Shown here one piece after another: positions 15,093 to 21,716 of a stretch of 29,178 nt of DNA (the first letter of the stretch is position 1; every line of letters starts with the position of its first letter). Under the pieces are notes generated by a model. That model searched no databases. It worked only from the letters and a program-made list of their open reading frames with translations, and was not told the DNA's origin. The stretch lies in NCBI GenBank assembly GCA_035542775.1, contig DATKKX010000085.1:1-29178 (forward strand), written 5' to 3'. The stretch is from DATKKX01 sp035542775 (GTDB lineage Bacteria; Planctomycetota; Phycisphaerae; UBA1845; UTPLA1). A program made the translations under genes and the position numbers.

Positions 15093-16358
15093 ATGTTGAT
15101 CGCCGCCGCCATGCTGGCGCAGAGTCCGACGACGGGAGCAGCCCCGAGCGATGGAGCCTACGTTCAGAATCCCGCCGGCATCCTGGCGGTGCTGCTGGCC
15201 GTCCTGGCAGTGGTGTTCTGGGCCGCAGGCCAGCCGCGGATTGGGCGGGTCTTCAAGGTCATTCCGCCGCTGGTGCTGTGCTATTTCCTGCCGACGGCGC
15301 TGAGGGGGTGGGGCGTCATTCCGCCGGAGTCGCCGTTCTACGAGTGGGTCAAGCAATTCATTTTGCCGGCCAGCCTGTTGCTGCTGACTCTGTCGCTCGA
15401 CGTCAAGGGTATTGTGCGGCTGGGGCCCAAGGCGGGGATCGTCTTTCTGGCCGGGACGGCGGGTGTGGTGATCGGCGGGCCTATCACGTTGTTGATCTGG
15501 CAGGGGCGCCTGCCGCACGACGCCTGGCGGGTAATGTCCTATCTGGCGGGGAGCTGGATCGGAGGCAGTGCCAACGGAATGGCACTGTCAAGGATGTGCC
15601 AGGTGCCAGACGCGGCGCTCGGCCCGGTCATCGTTGTTGACGCGGCTCTGGCCAACATCTGGTTCGGCCTTCTGCTGTACATTGCCGGCCGCCACGCCGG
15701 GCTGGATCGCTGGCTTGGCGGTGATGCATCCACCATTACGAGACTCGAGGCGCGGCTGGAGGAGTATCACCGGAAGGTGGCGCGGAAAGCGTCGGCGGAC
15801 GACTGGATCAAGATCCTGGCGCTGGCCTTCGGTGGGGCGTGGCTTTCACACGCGGCGGGGCAGTGGCTGCTGACGCTGGGACCGATTGCCGCGATGGGAG
15901 AGTACCTCAACGCCTTCGCCTGGACCGTGATCCTGGCGACCACGTTTGGCGTACTGTTGTCGTTCACCAAGGCGCGTGAGCTCGAGGGCGCCGGGGCCTC
16001 AACGATCGGGACGGTCATGATCTACCTGTTGGTGACGTGCATCGGCGCGGGGGCCGATTTCGATCGTCTGTTGCACGGCGAGGCCGGCTACTACCTTGCC
16101 GCGGGCGTGACCTGGATATTGATTCACGGAGCTGTGATGCTGTTGGTGGCCAAGCTGATCCGGGCGCCGTTCTTCTTCGTGGCGGTCGGCTCGCAGGCCA
16201 ATATCGGCGGGGCGGCTTCGGCGCCTCTTGTAGCTGGCGCGTTCAATCCGGTGCTGGCGCCGGTGGGCGTCCTGCTGGCCATTGCCGGGTACGTGCTCGG
16301 CACGTACGCGGGCATGTTGTGTACAATCCTGTGCCGGGCGGTGGCGAAGAGCGGTTGA
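15093..16358 (+). CDS. DUF819 family multi-pass membrane protein
   Basis: 421 residues with about 10-12 membrane helices. The sequence has the DUF819 (YjcL-like) layout: SLLLLTLSLDVKGI near 93-106, the glycine-rich GSWIGGSANGMAL near 152-164, and a C-terminal SQANIGGAASAPLVA near 369-383. These paired gate-like motifs suggest a transporter with inverted repeats, but no substrate is established to my knowledge. Start ATG 15093 has no strong Shine-Dalgarno sequence; an internal Met at residue 7 is an alternative. Followed after 15 nt by the amidotransferase-like gene, so probably co-transcribed. Confidence 0.85.
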   Translation: MLIAAAMLAQSPTTGAAPSDGAYVQNPAGILAVLLAVLAVVFWAAGQPRIGRVFKVIPPLVLCYFLPTALRGWGVIPPESPFYEWVKQFILPASLLLLTLSLDVKGIVRLGPKAGIVFLAGTAGVVIGGPITLLIWQGRLPHDAWRVMSYLAGSWIGGSANGMALSRMCQVPDAALGPVIVVDAALANIWFGLLLYIAGRHAGLDRWLGGDASTITRLEARLEEYHRKVARKASADDWIKILALAFGGAWLSHAAGQWLLTLGPIAAMGEYLNAFAWTVILATTFGVLLSFTKARELEGAGASTIGTVMIYLLVTCIGAGADFDRLLHGEAGYYLAAGVTWILIHGAVMLLVAKLIRAPFFFVAVGSQANIGGAASAPLVAGAFNPVLAPVGVLLAIAGYVLGTYAGMLCTILCRAVAKSG

Positions 16359-16373
16359 AAGGTCGGTAGCCGG

Positions 16374-17066
16374 TTGAGAATCCTGTTGATCGAGAACTAT
16401 TCGAACGGCGACGGCGGGCGGGTCGCCGAGGCGATGCAGCGGCAAGGCGCGGATTGCACGGCGGTCAAGTCGTATGAGACGACGACGCTGCCGGACGTGC
16501 GGGCGTTCGACGCGGTGGCCGTGTTCGGCTCGCCGGCGAGTTGCCGGGACTTGGCGGAGCATCCGGCGCTGGTGCGGGTCGCCGAGTCGATGCGGCAGTG
16601 CATCGAGATCGACAAGCCGATCCTGGGCATTTGCTTCGGGGCTCAGCTATTGGCCCATGTCCTCGGGGCGGAGGTGCGGCGGAACGACCCGCCGGAATAC
16701 GGCGGCTATGAGATCAGCCTGACGCCGGGCGGCGCTGGCAGCCCATTTTTCGCCGGCTTCCCCGAGTCTTTCATGGGGGCCCAGTGGCACGAGGATACGT
16801 TCGATCTTCCTGCCGGGGCAACCTGGCTGGCGACATCCGCGACATGCCGGCATCAGGCGTTTGCTTTCGGTCGGCAGATCGGTACGCAGTTTCACATCGA
16901 GGCCACGCGCGAGAAGGTCACACGCTGGGTTCGTGAGTATCCCCATCTTCTGCCCGGCATAGGCAAGACTGCCGAGCAGGCGATGGACGAGTTGAAAGAA
17001 TCACTTCACCAGCAGGAGGCACTGTGCGAGCTGTTCGTGGGGAACTTCCTGCGGACGGTCGGGTAG
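16374..17066 (+). CDS. Class I glutamine amidotransferase-like protein
   Basis: 230 residues, a lone GATase1 domain. Nucleophile Cys87 in GICFGAQLLA, plus His174 and Glu176 in QFHIEAT, make the full Cys-His-Glu triad; QWHEDTFDLP (137-146) resembles the GuaA-like and GMP-synthase-like stand-alone group. Proteins of this group hydrolyse glutamine or gamma-glutamyl compounds, and some release ammonia to a partner not fused to them. Start is TTG at 16374, fixed by the family N-terminus MRILLIEN; AAAGG lies 11 nt upstream. Partner and substrate are unknown. Likely in one transcript with the DUF819 gene. Confidence 0.88.
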   Translation: MRILLIENYSNGDGGRVAEAMQRQGADCTAVKSYETTTLPDVRAFDAVAVFGSPASCRDLAEHPALVRVAESMRQCIEIDKPILGICFGAQLLAHVLGAEVRRNDPPEYGGYEISLTPGGAGSPFFAGFPESFMGAQWHEDTFDLPAGATWLATSATCRHQAFAFGRQIGTQFHIEATREKVTRWVREYPHLLPGIGKTAEQAMDELKESLHQQEALCELFVGNFLRTVG

Positions 17067-17089
17067 CGCTCACGGAGGTTTTGCACCGC

Positions 17090-17116
17090 GAAGAACACGA
17101 AGAGCACAAAGAAGAC
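17090..17116. repeat. 9-nt tandem repeat, A-rich
   Basis: Three successive units: GAAGAACAC, GAAGAGCAC and AAAGAAGAC, preceded by CACCGC. Similar A-rich strings occur between genes in many unrelated bacteria, as far as I remember; their role is unknown. Confidence 0.6.
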
Positions 17117-17164
17117 CGCATCGCGGGGGAAGGATGAAGGGTGAATCGCGGAGGTGCGCACAGA

Positions 17165-17184
17165 GGAACGCGGAACGGGGAACG
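17165..17184. repeat. GGAACG triplicate at 7-nt spacing
   Basis: GGAACG at 17165-17170, 17172-17177 and 17179-17184. Part of the composite repeat region. Confidence 0.55.
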
Positions 17185-17210
17185 CCAAACTGAGATGGGG
17201 GTGGGGACAT

Positions 17211-17258
17211 GGGAACGGATTCCCGAGAGGAGTGGGTGCGAGAAGGGATTCTCGCACC
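17211..17258. repeat. Two adjacent hairpins, one with 10-bp stem and GNRA-type loop
   Basis: GGGAA (17211-17215) pairs with TTCCC (17220-17224) around CGGA. Next, GGTGCGAGAA (17235-17244) pairs perfectly with TTCTCGCACC (17249-17258) around GGGA, which is a GNRA-type tetraloop on the plus strand. The second hairpin runs directly into the 15-nt repeats. On the plus strand it could be an RNA element or a transcript end 3' of the amidotransferase-like gene. Confidence 0.65.
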
Positions 17259-17358
17259 AGCGAACCTCGCTACGGCAAGCTTGGCACCAGCGAAGCTCGC
17301 ACCGGCCCACCTTGCAAAGGTGAGCGTTGGACCAGTGAACCTGGCAACCGCGGCGCGG
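17254..17358. repeat. Seven-unit degenerate 15-nt tandem repeat
   Basis: Units start at 17254, 17269, 17284, 17299, 17314, 17329 and 17344. The best copies are GCACCAGCGAACCTC and GCACCAGCGAAGCTC, with GGACCAGTGAACCTG as a decayed one. Read in one plus frame they give APANL, ATASL, APAKL, APAHL, AKVSV and GPVNL, a five-residue pattern like pentapeptide repeats; the minus strand also gives a five-residue pattern. No convincing start or flanking protein exists, so a DNA or RNA repeat or a gene relic is more likely. Confidence 0.65.
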
Positions 17359-17372
17359 CAGGTGTTCCACAT

Positions 17373-17388
17373 CGGCCGGAGGCGGCCG
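17373..17388. terminator. CGGCCG palindromic hairpin downstream of prs
   Basis: CGGCCG (17373-17378), loop GAGG, CGGCCG (17383-17388). On the minus strand it begins 11 nt after the prs stop. No T-tract; it may be a transcript-stabilising stem or part of the neighbouring repeat element. Confidence 0.4.
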
Positions 17389-17399
17389 GCGCTACAAGG

Positions 17400-18350
17400 T
17401 CAGAATTCAAACAGTGCCGAGACGCTGGTCTTGCGGTGTATGTTCCGGATCGCTTTGGCGAAGAGCGGGGCGGCGGAGAGCACCTTGACCTTCGGCGGCA
17501 GCGGTTCGAAACGGTACTCAAGGCTGTCGGTGATGACCAACTCCTTGAGTTGGCTGGCCTGGATGCGGGCGGCGGCCCCCTTCGTCAAAACGCCATGGGC
17601 GACCGAGGCGTAAACATCCAGCGCCTTCTCCTTCTTGAGCTTCGCGGCCGTGGCGATCAGCGTCCCGCCGCTGATAGTGAAATCATCGACGATCAGGGCG
17701 TGCATCCCGCGGACGTCGCCGATGATGCGGTGGACCTCGGCCTCTTCGCGATGATTCCTGCGGATCTTCTCGGCGATGACCGTCTGGGCGCCGAGGGCCT
17801 TGGCGTAACCGTGGGCCATTCCGCCGGCTCCGACGTCGGGAGCCACGATCACCCATTTGCTGCTGACCTTCCTGCGGAAATACGGCGCCATCACCGGCAG
17901 GGCATACAGGTGATCCACCGGGACGCGGAAGAAGCCCTGGATCTGCGGGGCGTGCAGGTCCATGGTCACGATGCGATCCACGCCGGCGGCTTCCAGACAA
18001 TCGGCGCACACCCGGGCCCGGAGCGAGACGCGGGGCTCGTCCTTCTTGTCGCCCTTGCCGTAGCTGAAGAACGGGATGACGGCGGTGACGCTGCTGGCCG
18101 AGGCCCGCTTGAAGGCATCGATGTAAAACAGCATCTCCATGAAATGGTCGTTGACCGGGTAGCTCAGGGATTGAACGAAGAAGACGTCCTTGCCGCGGAC
18201 GTTCTCGCCGACGTGGACGAAGGTGTTGCCCTCGGAGAAGTGCTTGGCCCAGCAATCGCCGGGCTCGACGCCGAGTTGCTTGCAGATGGCGGCGGTGAAT
18301 TTCGGACTGCCCGATCCGGGGAATATGAGGAGCTTGTCCGTTTGTGCCAT
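17400..18350 (-). CDS. prs: Ribose-phosphate pyrophosphokinase (PRPP synthetase)
   Basis: 316 residues, normal length. Makes PRPP from ribose 5-phosphate and ATP for nucleotide, His and Trp synthesis. Recognisable blocks: QSLSYPVNDHFMEML (60-74), DLHAPQIQGFFRVPVDHLYA (131-150), PDVGAGGMA (171-179) and the PRPP-binding loop VDDFTISGGTL (221-231). Odd point: the usual YARQDRK in the ATP-site loop reads YGKGDKK (97-103), so the Arg-Gln pair that contacts ATP in Bacillus-type enzymes is replaced by Lys-Gly. ATG 18350 has GGAGG 8 nt upstream and a strong promoter. Monocistronic or last after hpf. Confidence 0.92.
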   Translation of the reverse strand: MAQTDKLLIFPGSGSPKFTAAICKQLGVEPGDCWAKHFSEGNTFVHVGENVRGKDVFFVQSLSYPVNDHFMEMLFYIDAFKRASASSVTAVIPFFSYGKGDKKDEPRVSLRARVCADCLEAAGVDRIVTMDLHAPQIQGFFRVPVDHLYALPVMAPYFRRKVSSKWVIVAPDVGAGGMAHGYAKALGAQTVIAEKIRRNHREEAEVHRIIGDVRGMHALIVDDFTISGGTLIATAAKLKKEKALDVYASVAHGVLTKGAAARIQASQLKELVITDSLEYRFEPLPPKVKVLSAAPLFAKAIRNIHRKTSVSALFEF

Positions 18351-18392
18351 GCTTGTGGCCTCCGTGATTATCCGCGGTTCATGCGCGCCGGC

Positions 18393-18421
18393 ATGATAGC
18401 GAAGAGATCTGCCGCTGTCAG
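18393..18421 (-). promoter_or_regulatory. Sigma70-like promoter of prs
   Basis: On the minus strand, CTGACA (18416-18421) and TATCAT (18393-18398) with 17-bp spacing. The leader would be about 35-40 nt. Confidence 0.6.
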
Positions 18422-18553
18422 CGAGCAGTCCGGGCGGCTGGAAAATAACGGCCTGCTCCCGGGGATTGGGGGCGGGCGCTGTTATTGACGCTCGTGTCGA
18501 GCCCCTCGCCCCGTGTCGCTCCCAGGAAACGGAGAGGCCGGTCAAGGGGGCAT

Positions 18554-18877
18554 TCAGCCTGCGCCGACTCCGCGCTTGGCCTTGCCGGCCTTTCGGCTGA
18601 TGGCGGCCTTGAGGCGATCCAGGCCGGTGAGAAAGGCAACCTGCATATCCTCCGAGCACTCCTTGACGACGACCTCGCCGGAGGGACTGAGCCGGGCCTT
18701 GAGTCGGCACTCCTTGTCTAGACCGCGCTTCCGCGGACCGTTGACGTCCTCGAAGTGCGCCGTCACCGAATGAATCCGGTCCTCGAAGCGCTGGAGTGAC
18801 GCGGCGATTTTGTCCTCGGCATAGTCGCGAAGAGCGGTTTTCATGGGCACGCGTTTGACAACGATGCGGATGTTCAT
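18554..18877 (-). CDS. hpf: Short-form ribosome hibernation promoting factor (HPF/RaiA family)
   Basis: 107 residues, starting MNIRIVVKRVPMKTALRDYAEDKI, the family's first strand and helix. The sequence continues with LQRFEDRIHSVTAHFEDVNG and CRLKARLSPSGEVVVKE, giving the beta-alpha-beta-beta-beta-alpha fold that binds the 30S decoding region in stationary phase and blocks translation. It lacks the C-terminal dimerisation domain of long HPF, so it would need a partner factor such as RMF, or act only to inactivate 70S. ATG 18877 has AAGGA about 8 nt upstream. A perfect TATAAT precedes it. Confidence 0.9.
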   Translation of the reverse strand: MNIRIVVKRVPMKTALRDYAEDKIAASLQRFEDRIHSVTAHFEDVNGPRKRGLDKECRLKARLSPSGEVVVKECSEDMQVAFLTGLDRLKAAISRKAGKAKRGVGAG

Positions 18878-18907
18878 GGAGCTTCCTTTCTCATGCAGCG
18901 GCGGAGG

Positions 18908-18934
18908 ATTATATCACGGCCTGGGAAATCGCAA
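18908..18934 (-). promoter_or_regulatory. Promoter of hpf
   Basis: On the minus strand a perfect TATAAT (18908-18913) is present; the best -35 is TTGCGA (18929-18934) at a short 15-bp spacing. Suboptimal spacing could mean growth-phase control, which would fit hibernation, but this is inference. Confidence 0.45.
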
Positions 18935-18986
18935 GCGGGCTGATGGCGGGCCGAGTCGGAGGCCGGAAGGCCGCGATTCGGCGCGG

Positions 18987-19688
18987 CTAACGCTTATCCG
19001 AGGCCAACTTGCGCCGCAGGCGCTCGCGGGCGAGTTGGACGGCAACCTCGCGCTGCAGTTGCTCCATATTGCCCTTGGCACGGGCGTGCAAGCGCGGAGC
19101 GATCCAACTGCTTCCAAGCAGAACGCAAATGCCCAGGGCCGCCAGGCCGCAGAGGCGCAGGGCCGGTGGCCTGCCAAATTTGGTGCCAGGGGCCGCAATA
19201 TCCAGCAACTCAGTCCCGAGCCAGATGATGCCAATGACCGCGCTGATCATCACCAGTCCATACGCATGGAATCGGAGCAAGGTTGCGAACCATCCCGGCT
19301 TTCCCAGGCACGAGTTGCGGAACTGCATCGCGAAGGCCACCCAGGCACCTATCATGCCCAGCAGCACCGAACCGAAGCAGCAGAAAGTGTCCTGCTCGAA
19401 GGGCTGTCCGCGCAGGACGCTCAGCATCAGTGCCGCAGGCGGCAAAGCGAATAGGCCGGCGAAAAAGACGCATGCGACACAGTAGGCAGGGGCGCTTTCC
19501 ATTCGCCGAAGTTGGGCCGAGATGAACGGTGCCGGCAGCTCCAGGTCGCCCATCGGATTCATATAAAAGCACTCGGGGCAGCGGCGGGGGTCGCCGGAGA
19601 GCCCGCGGAGGTTGTAGCCGCATTTCAGGCAATAGAGGTCGATGTCTTCGGCAGGCGAAGGGGGAACCTGGGATTGAGCATCGCTCAT
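18987..19688 (-). CDS. Multi-pass membrane protein with N-terminal zinc ribbon
   Basis: 233 residues. A polar start is followed by a zinc ribbon, Cys20-x2-Cys23 in YCLKCGYNLRGL and Cys37-x2-Cys40 in RCPEC, then about four membrane helices (near 69-90, 103-122, 139-160 and 178-195) and a basic, Arg-rich tail (ARERLRRKLASDKR). The ribbon is the same type as the one at the C-terminus of the protein at 9777-10223. Function unknown; the family seems common in planctomycetes by memory. The start codon is directly next to one arm of an inverted repeat (19689-19755). Confidence 0.8.
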   Translation of the reverse strand: MSDAQSQVPPSPAEDIDLYCLKCGYNLRGLSGDPRRCPECFYMNPMGDLELPAPFISAQLRRMESAPAYCVACVFFAGLFALPPAALMLSVLRGQPFEQDTFCCFGSVLLGMIGAWVAFAMQFRNSCLGKPGWFATLLRFHAYGLVMISAVIGIIWLGTELLDIAAPGTKFGRPPALRLCGLAALGICVLLGSSWIAPRLHARAKGNMEQLQREVAVQLARERLRRKLASDKR

Positions 19689-19755
19689 GGCCCCAGTCTA
19701 TCAAAGGCTTCCTCACTTTGCTCCTATACCGCGACGCGAGTCTATTGCTGGGGCC
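19689..19755 (-). promoter_or_regulatory. Inverted repeat abutting the zinc-ribbon start codon
   Basis: GGCCCCAG (19689-19696) and CTGGGGCC (19748-19755) are perfect complements, and AGTCTAT recurs as a direct repeat beside each arm (19695-19701 and 19739-19745). On the minus-strand transcript the stem would close right at the ATG and could mask the start or act as an operator. Confidence 0.4.
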
Positions 19756-20035
19756 GTCGGGACCGAGAATCGCCCACCAGATCGACAGCCGCCGACCGCC
19801 CCGCGCTCCTCCAGCGGCGAATAATCCCGTTGGAGGGCCGAATACAGAAGGGAGTGAGCGGGCGGAGTGTACGAGGATTGCAGGGTAATGGCGCGAAGGA
19901 ACCCAAAGATGCAACGCGCGGTAAGATATCGACGATCATGGCGGGCTACGGCCAGACTCGATCAGACCGCAGCCGTGCGGCCCACAGGATCGGCCTTGGG
20001 TTGGTCGTCAGAGGCCTGAAAACGGGAGTGACCAC
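19689..20035. other. 347-base divergent intergenic region
   Basis: Lies between the minus-strand zinc-ribbon gene and the plus-strand FHA gene. Holds the inverted repeat at 19689-19755. Near the plus-strand gene, TAAGAT (19922-19927) is the best -10 candidate but has no good -35. Short open frames here carry no domain. Nothing else is supported. Confidence 0.5.
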
Positions 20036-21640
20036 ATGTTTCGGCGACTGGCTGCCGTTCGCATCAAGACCGCCGAGGAAGCCCTAGCCCAGAGTCGCCT
20101 GGAGGATGCGATGGAGATCGCCCTCAGTCCGGACCTGGCGGGGAATCAGCGGGTCCGACAATTGCTCGGCGAGACGGCCGAGCGATTCCTGAAGCGCGGG
20201 CAGGATCGCATGCTCAGCCGCTGCTTTGGCGAGGCCTTGGCCGATTTCGACAACGCCCAGCGGTGCGGAGGGCCGGCGGATGTGATTGCCCAATGGCGCG
20301 AACGGGCTCGACTGGCCATGCAGGGCAACCGGAAAAACGAGCGCGACAAGTCCGCGACGCTCGCCGTAGCCCGGGAGAGGGTCGCGGTGGGCCGCTTGGA
20401 CGAGGCTACCGCGGCATTGGCAGCGCTTCCCGATAACGACGCCGACGCGGCGGCCGTGGCCGCTGTGATTGACCGGCAGGCCGCGCAGGCGGCGGACGCC
20501 CTTAGCGCGGCTGAAGCCGCCCTGGATGGCGGTTGGATGGACGTGGCCGTGGAGCACCTGGGCACGGCCCGGCGGCTGCACGCCAAGCTGGATGGTCTGG
20601 CGACGGCTGAGGCCCGGGCTCTCAGTCTGGCAGTGAAGGAGATTCGCGAGGTCCTCGAAAGCGGCAGGCTGGATCGGGCCGGCCAGCAACTTGGAGCGTT
20701 GGCCGATCTGGGACGCGGGCAGTCGCCGCGAGTTGATGTCGAGGAGGCGGTTCGGCTGGCTCGAGAGTGTGCGCGGGCCGTGGCCGAGGACCATTATGCC
20801 CGAGCGACCGTGCTGCTGGGCAGGCTCGCCCAGATCATCCCTGATGCCGGCTGGATACAGGCGGCGCGGCAGCATCTGGCCGAGGTGGACGAGCATCGGC
20901 GAGCCCTCCTGGAAGGTCCGCTAGGCCTGCTCTCGGGACGCGATGTGCCCAGTGCCGTCAGCGCTGCATTGCCAGGCAGCGATGAGACTCTGCCGGGTCC
21001 GGTTCGGGCCGCCGCGCCCGCCCAGGCGCGATGCGCCAATCGGCCTGCCGCGGAGTTGCGGCAAGCTTCTCCGCTACCCAAGCGACTGCTGTTGCAGGTT
21101 GACGGCGGCGGCAGCTTCCTGCTGCTGCGCGGAGAACGCATCGCCATCGGTCGGGCGGGACCTGGAGCGACGGCGGATCTTCAACTGCTCAGCGACCTGT
21201 CCGACCGGCAAGCGGAGGTCATCCGTGCCGGCGAAGACTACTTTGTGGTTTCGAGCTCGGGCGTGGAGCTGGGCGGTCGGCCGGTGGATCATGCCCTTCT
21301 TCAGGACGGCGATCGGCTCAGACTGGGCCGGCGCGTCCGCCTGACTTTCCTCCGACCCAGCAAGAAGAGCGCCACCGCGGCCCTGGACCTGGGCGACGGA
21401 GTTCGCACCACCGGCGATTGCCGACGTGTGATTTTGTGGGGCGGGCCGTTACTGATGGGAAGCACGCGCGAGTGTCACGTCCGCCTCGGGCCGTCCCTGG
21501 GCGGCGTGATTCTGACGGAGCGCGACGGAGGATTGGTGATGAAGCCGATGGGGCCGGCGGGAGAGGTGGTTCCGCTGGCGATCGGCGCCGCGGTGGAGGT
21601 GGGCGAGCTGAGATTCTCCGTGCAGGAGTGGCAGGAATAG
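20036..21640 (+). CDS. TPR-like protein with C-terminal FHA domain
   Basis: 534 residues, cytoplasmic. Residues about 1-300 are Ala/Leu/Arg-rich helical hairpins (LAQSRLEDAMEIALSP, VGRLDEATAALAALP), resembling TPR-like repeats. From about 350 there is an FHA-like fold: ERIAIGRAG keeps the GR turn, and SDRQAEV takes the place of the usual S-R-x-H-A-x segment, so the His and Arg that shape the phosphothreonine site are changed. A second, weaker FHA-like unit follows (about 455-530, with GSTRECHVRL). ATG 20036 has GGGAG 8 nt upstream. It precedes the kinase by 76 nt and is probably its adaptor or substrate. Confidence 0.8.
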   Translation: MFRRLAAVRIKTAEEALAQSRLEDAMEIALSPDLAGNQRVRQLLGETAERFLKRGQDRMLSRCFGEALADFDNAQRCGGPADVIAQWRERARLAMQGNRKNERDKSATLAVARERVAVGRLDEATAALAALPDNDADAAAVAAVIDRQAAQAADALSAAEAALDGGWMDVAVEHLGTARRLHAKLDGLATAEARALSLAVKEIREVLESGRLDRAGQQLGALADLGRGQSPRVDVEEAVRLARECARAVAEDHYARATVLLGRLAQIIPDAGWIQAARQHLAEVDEHRRALLEGPLGLLSGRDVPSAVSAALPGSDETLPGPVRAAAPAQARCANRPAAELRQASPLPKRLLLQVDGGGSFLLLRGERIAIGRAGPGATADLQLLSDLSDRQAEVIRAGEDYFVVSSSGVELGGRPVDHALLQDGDRLRLGRRVRLTFLRPSKKSATAALDLGDGVRTTGDCRRVILWGGPLLMGSTRECHVRLGPSLGGVILTERDGGLVMKPMGPAGEVVPLAIGAAVEVGELRFSVQEWQE

Positions 21641-21716
21641 CGATGGCAACGCGAAACCAGTATCGTTCCAGCGGGCACCGCGAAAGTGAGAGCGTCAGGG
21701 CGCGAGGGTCGAAGTG

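Larger units (their letters stand above)
17067..17399. other. Repeat-rich intergenic region, no gene
   Basis: 333 bases between the amidotransferase-like gene and the prs stop. In order it holds three 9-nt units, a 7-nt triplicate, two hairpins, seven 15-nt units and a CGGCCG palindromic hairpin. Frames on both strands cross it because the 15-nt unit has no stop in several phases, but none has a start, domain or codon pattern to support a gene. Confidence 0.75.

Noticed and set aside
17254..17358. Considered a CRISPR array
   Set aside because: Units are 15 nt, contiguous and without unique spacers, and no cas genes are near.
17254..17358. Considered a real pentapeptide-repeat protein gene
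   Set aside because: The open frames have no credible start signal, only seven units, and run into unrelated sequence or the prs antisense strand.
17154..18488. Plus-strand frame of 444 codons over the repeats and antisense to prs
   Set aside because: Built from the repeat region and the prs shadow; the prs frame has clear motifs and a promoter.
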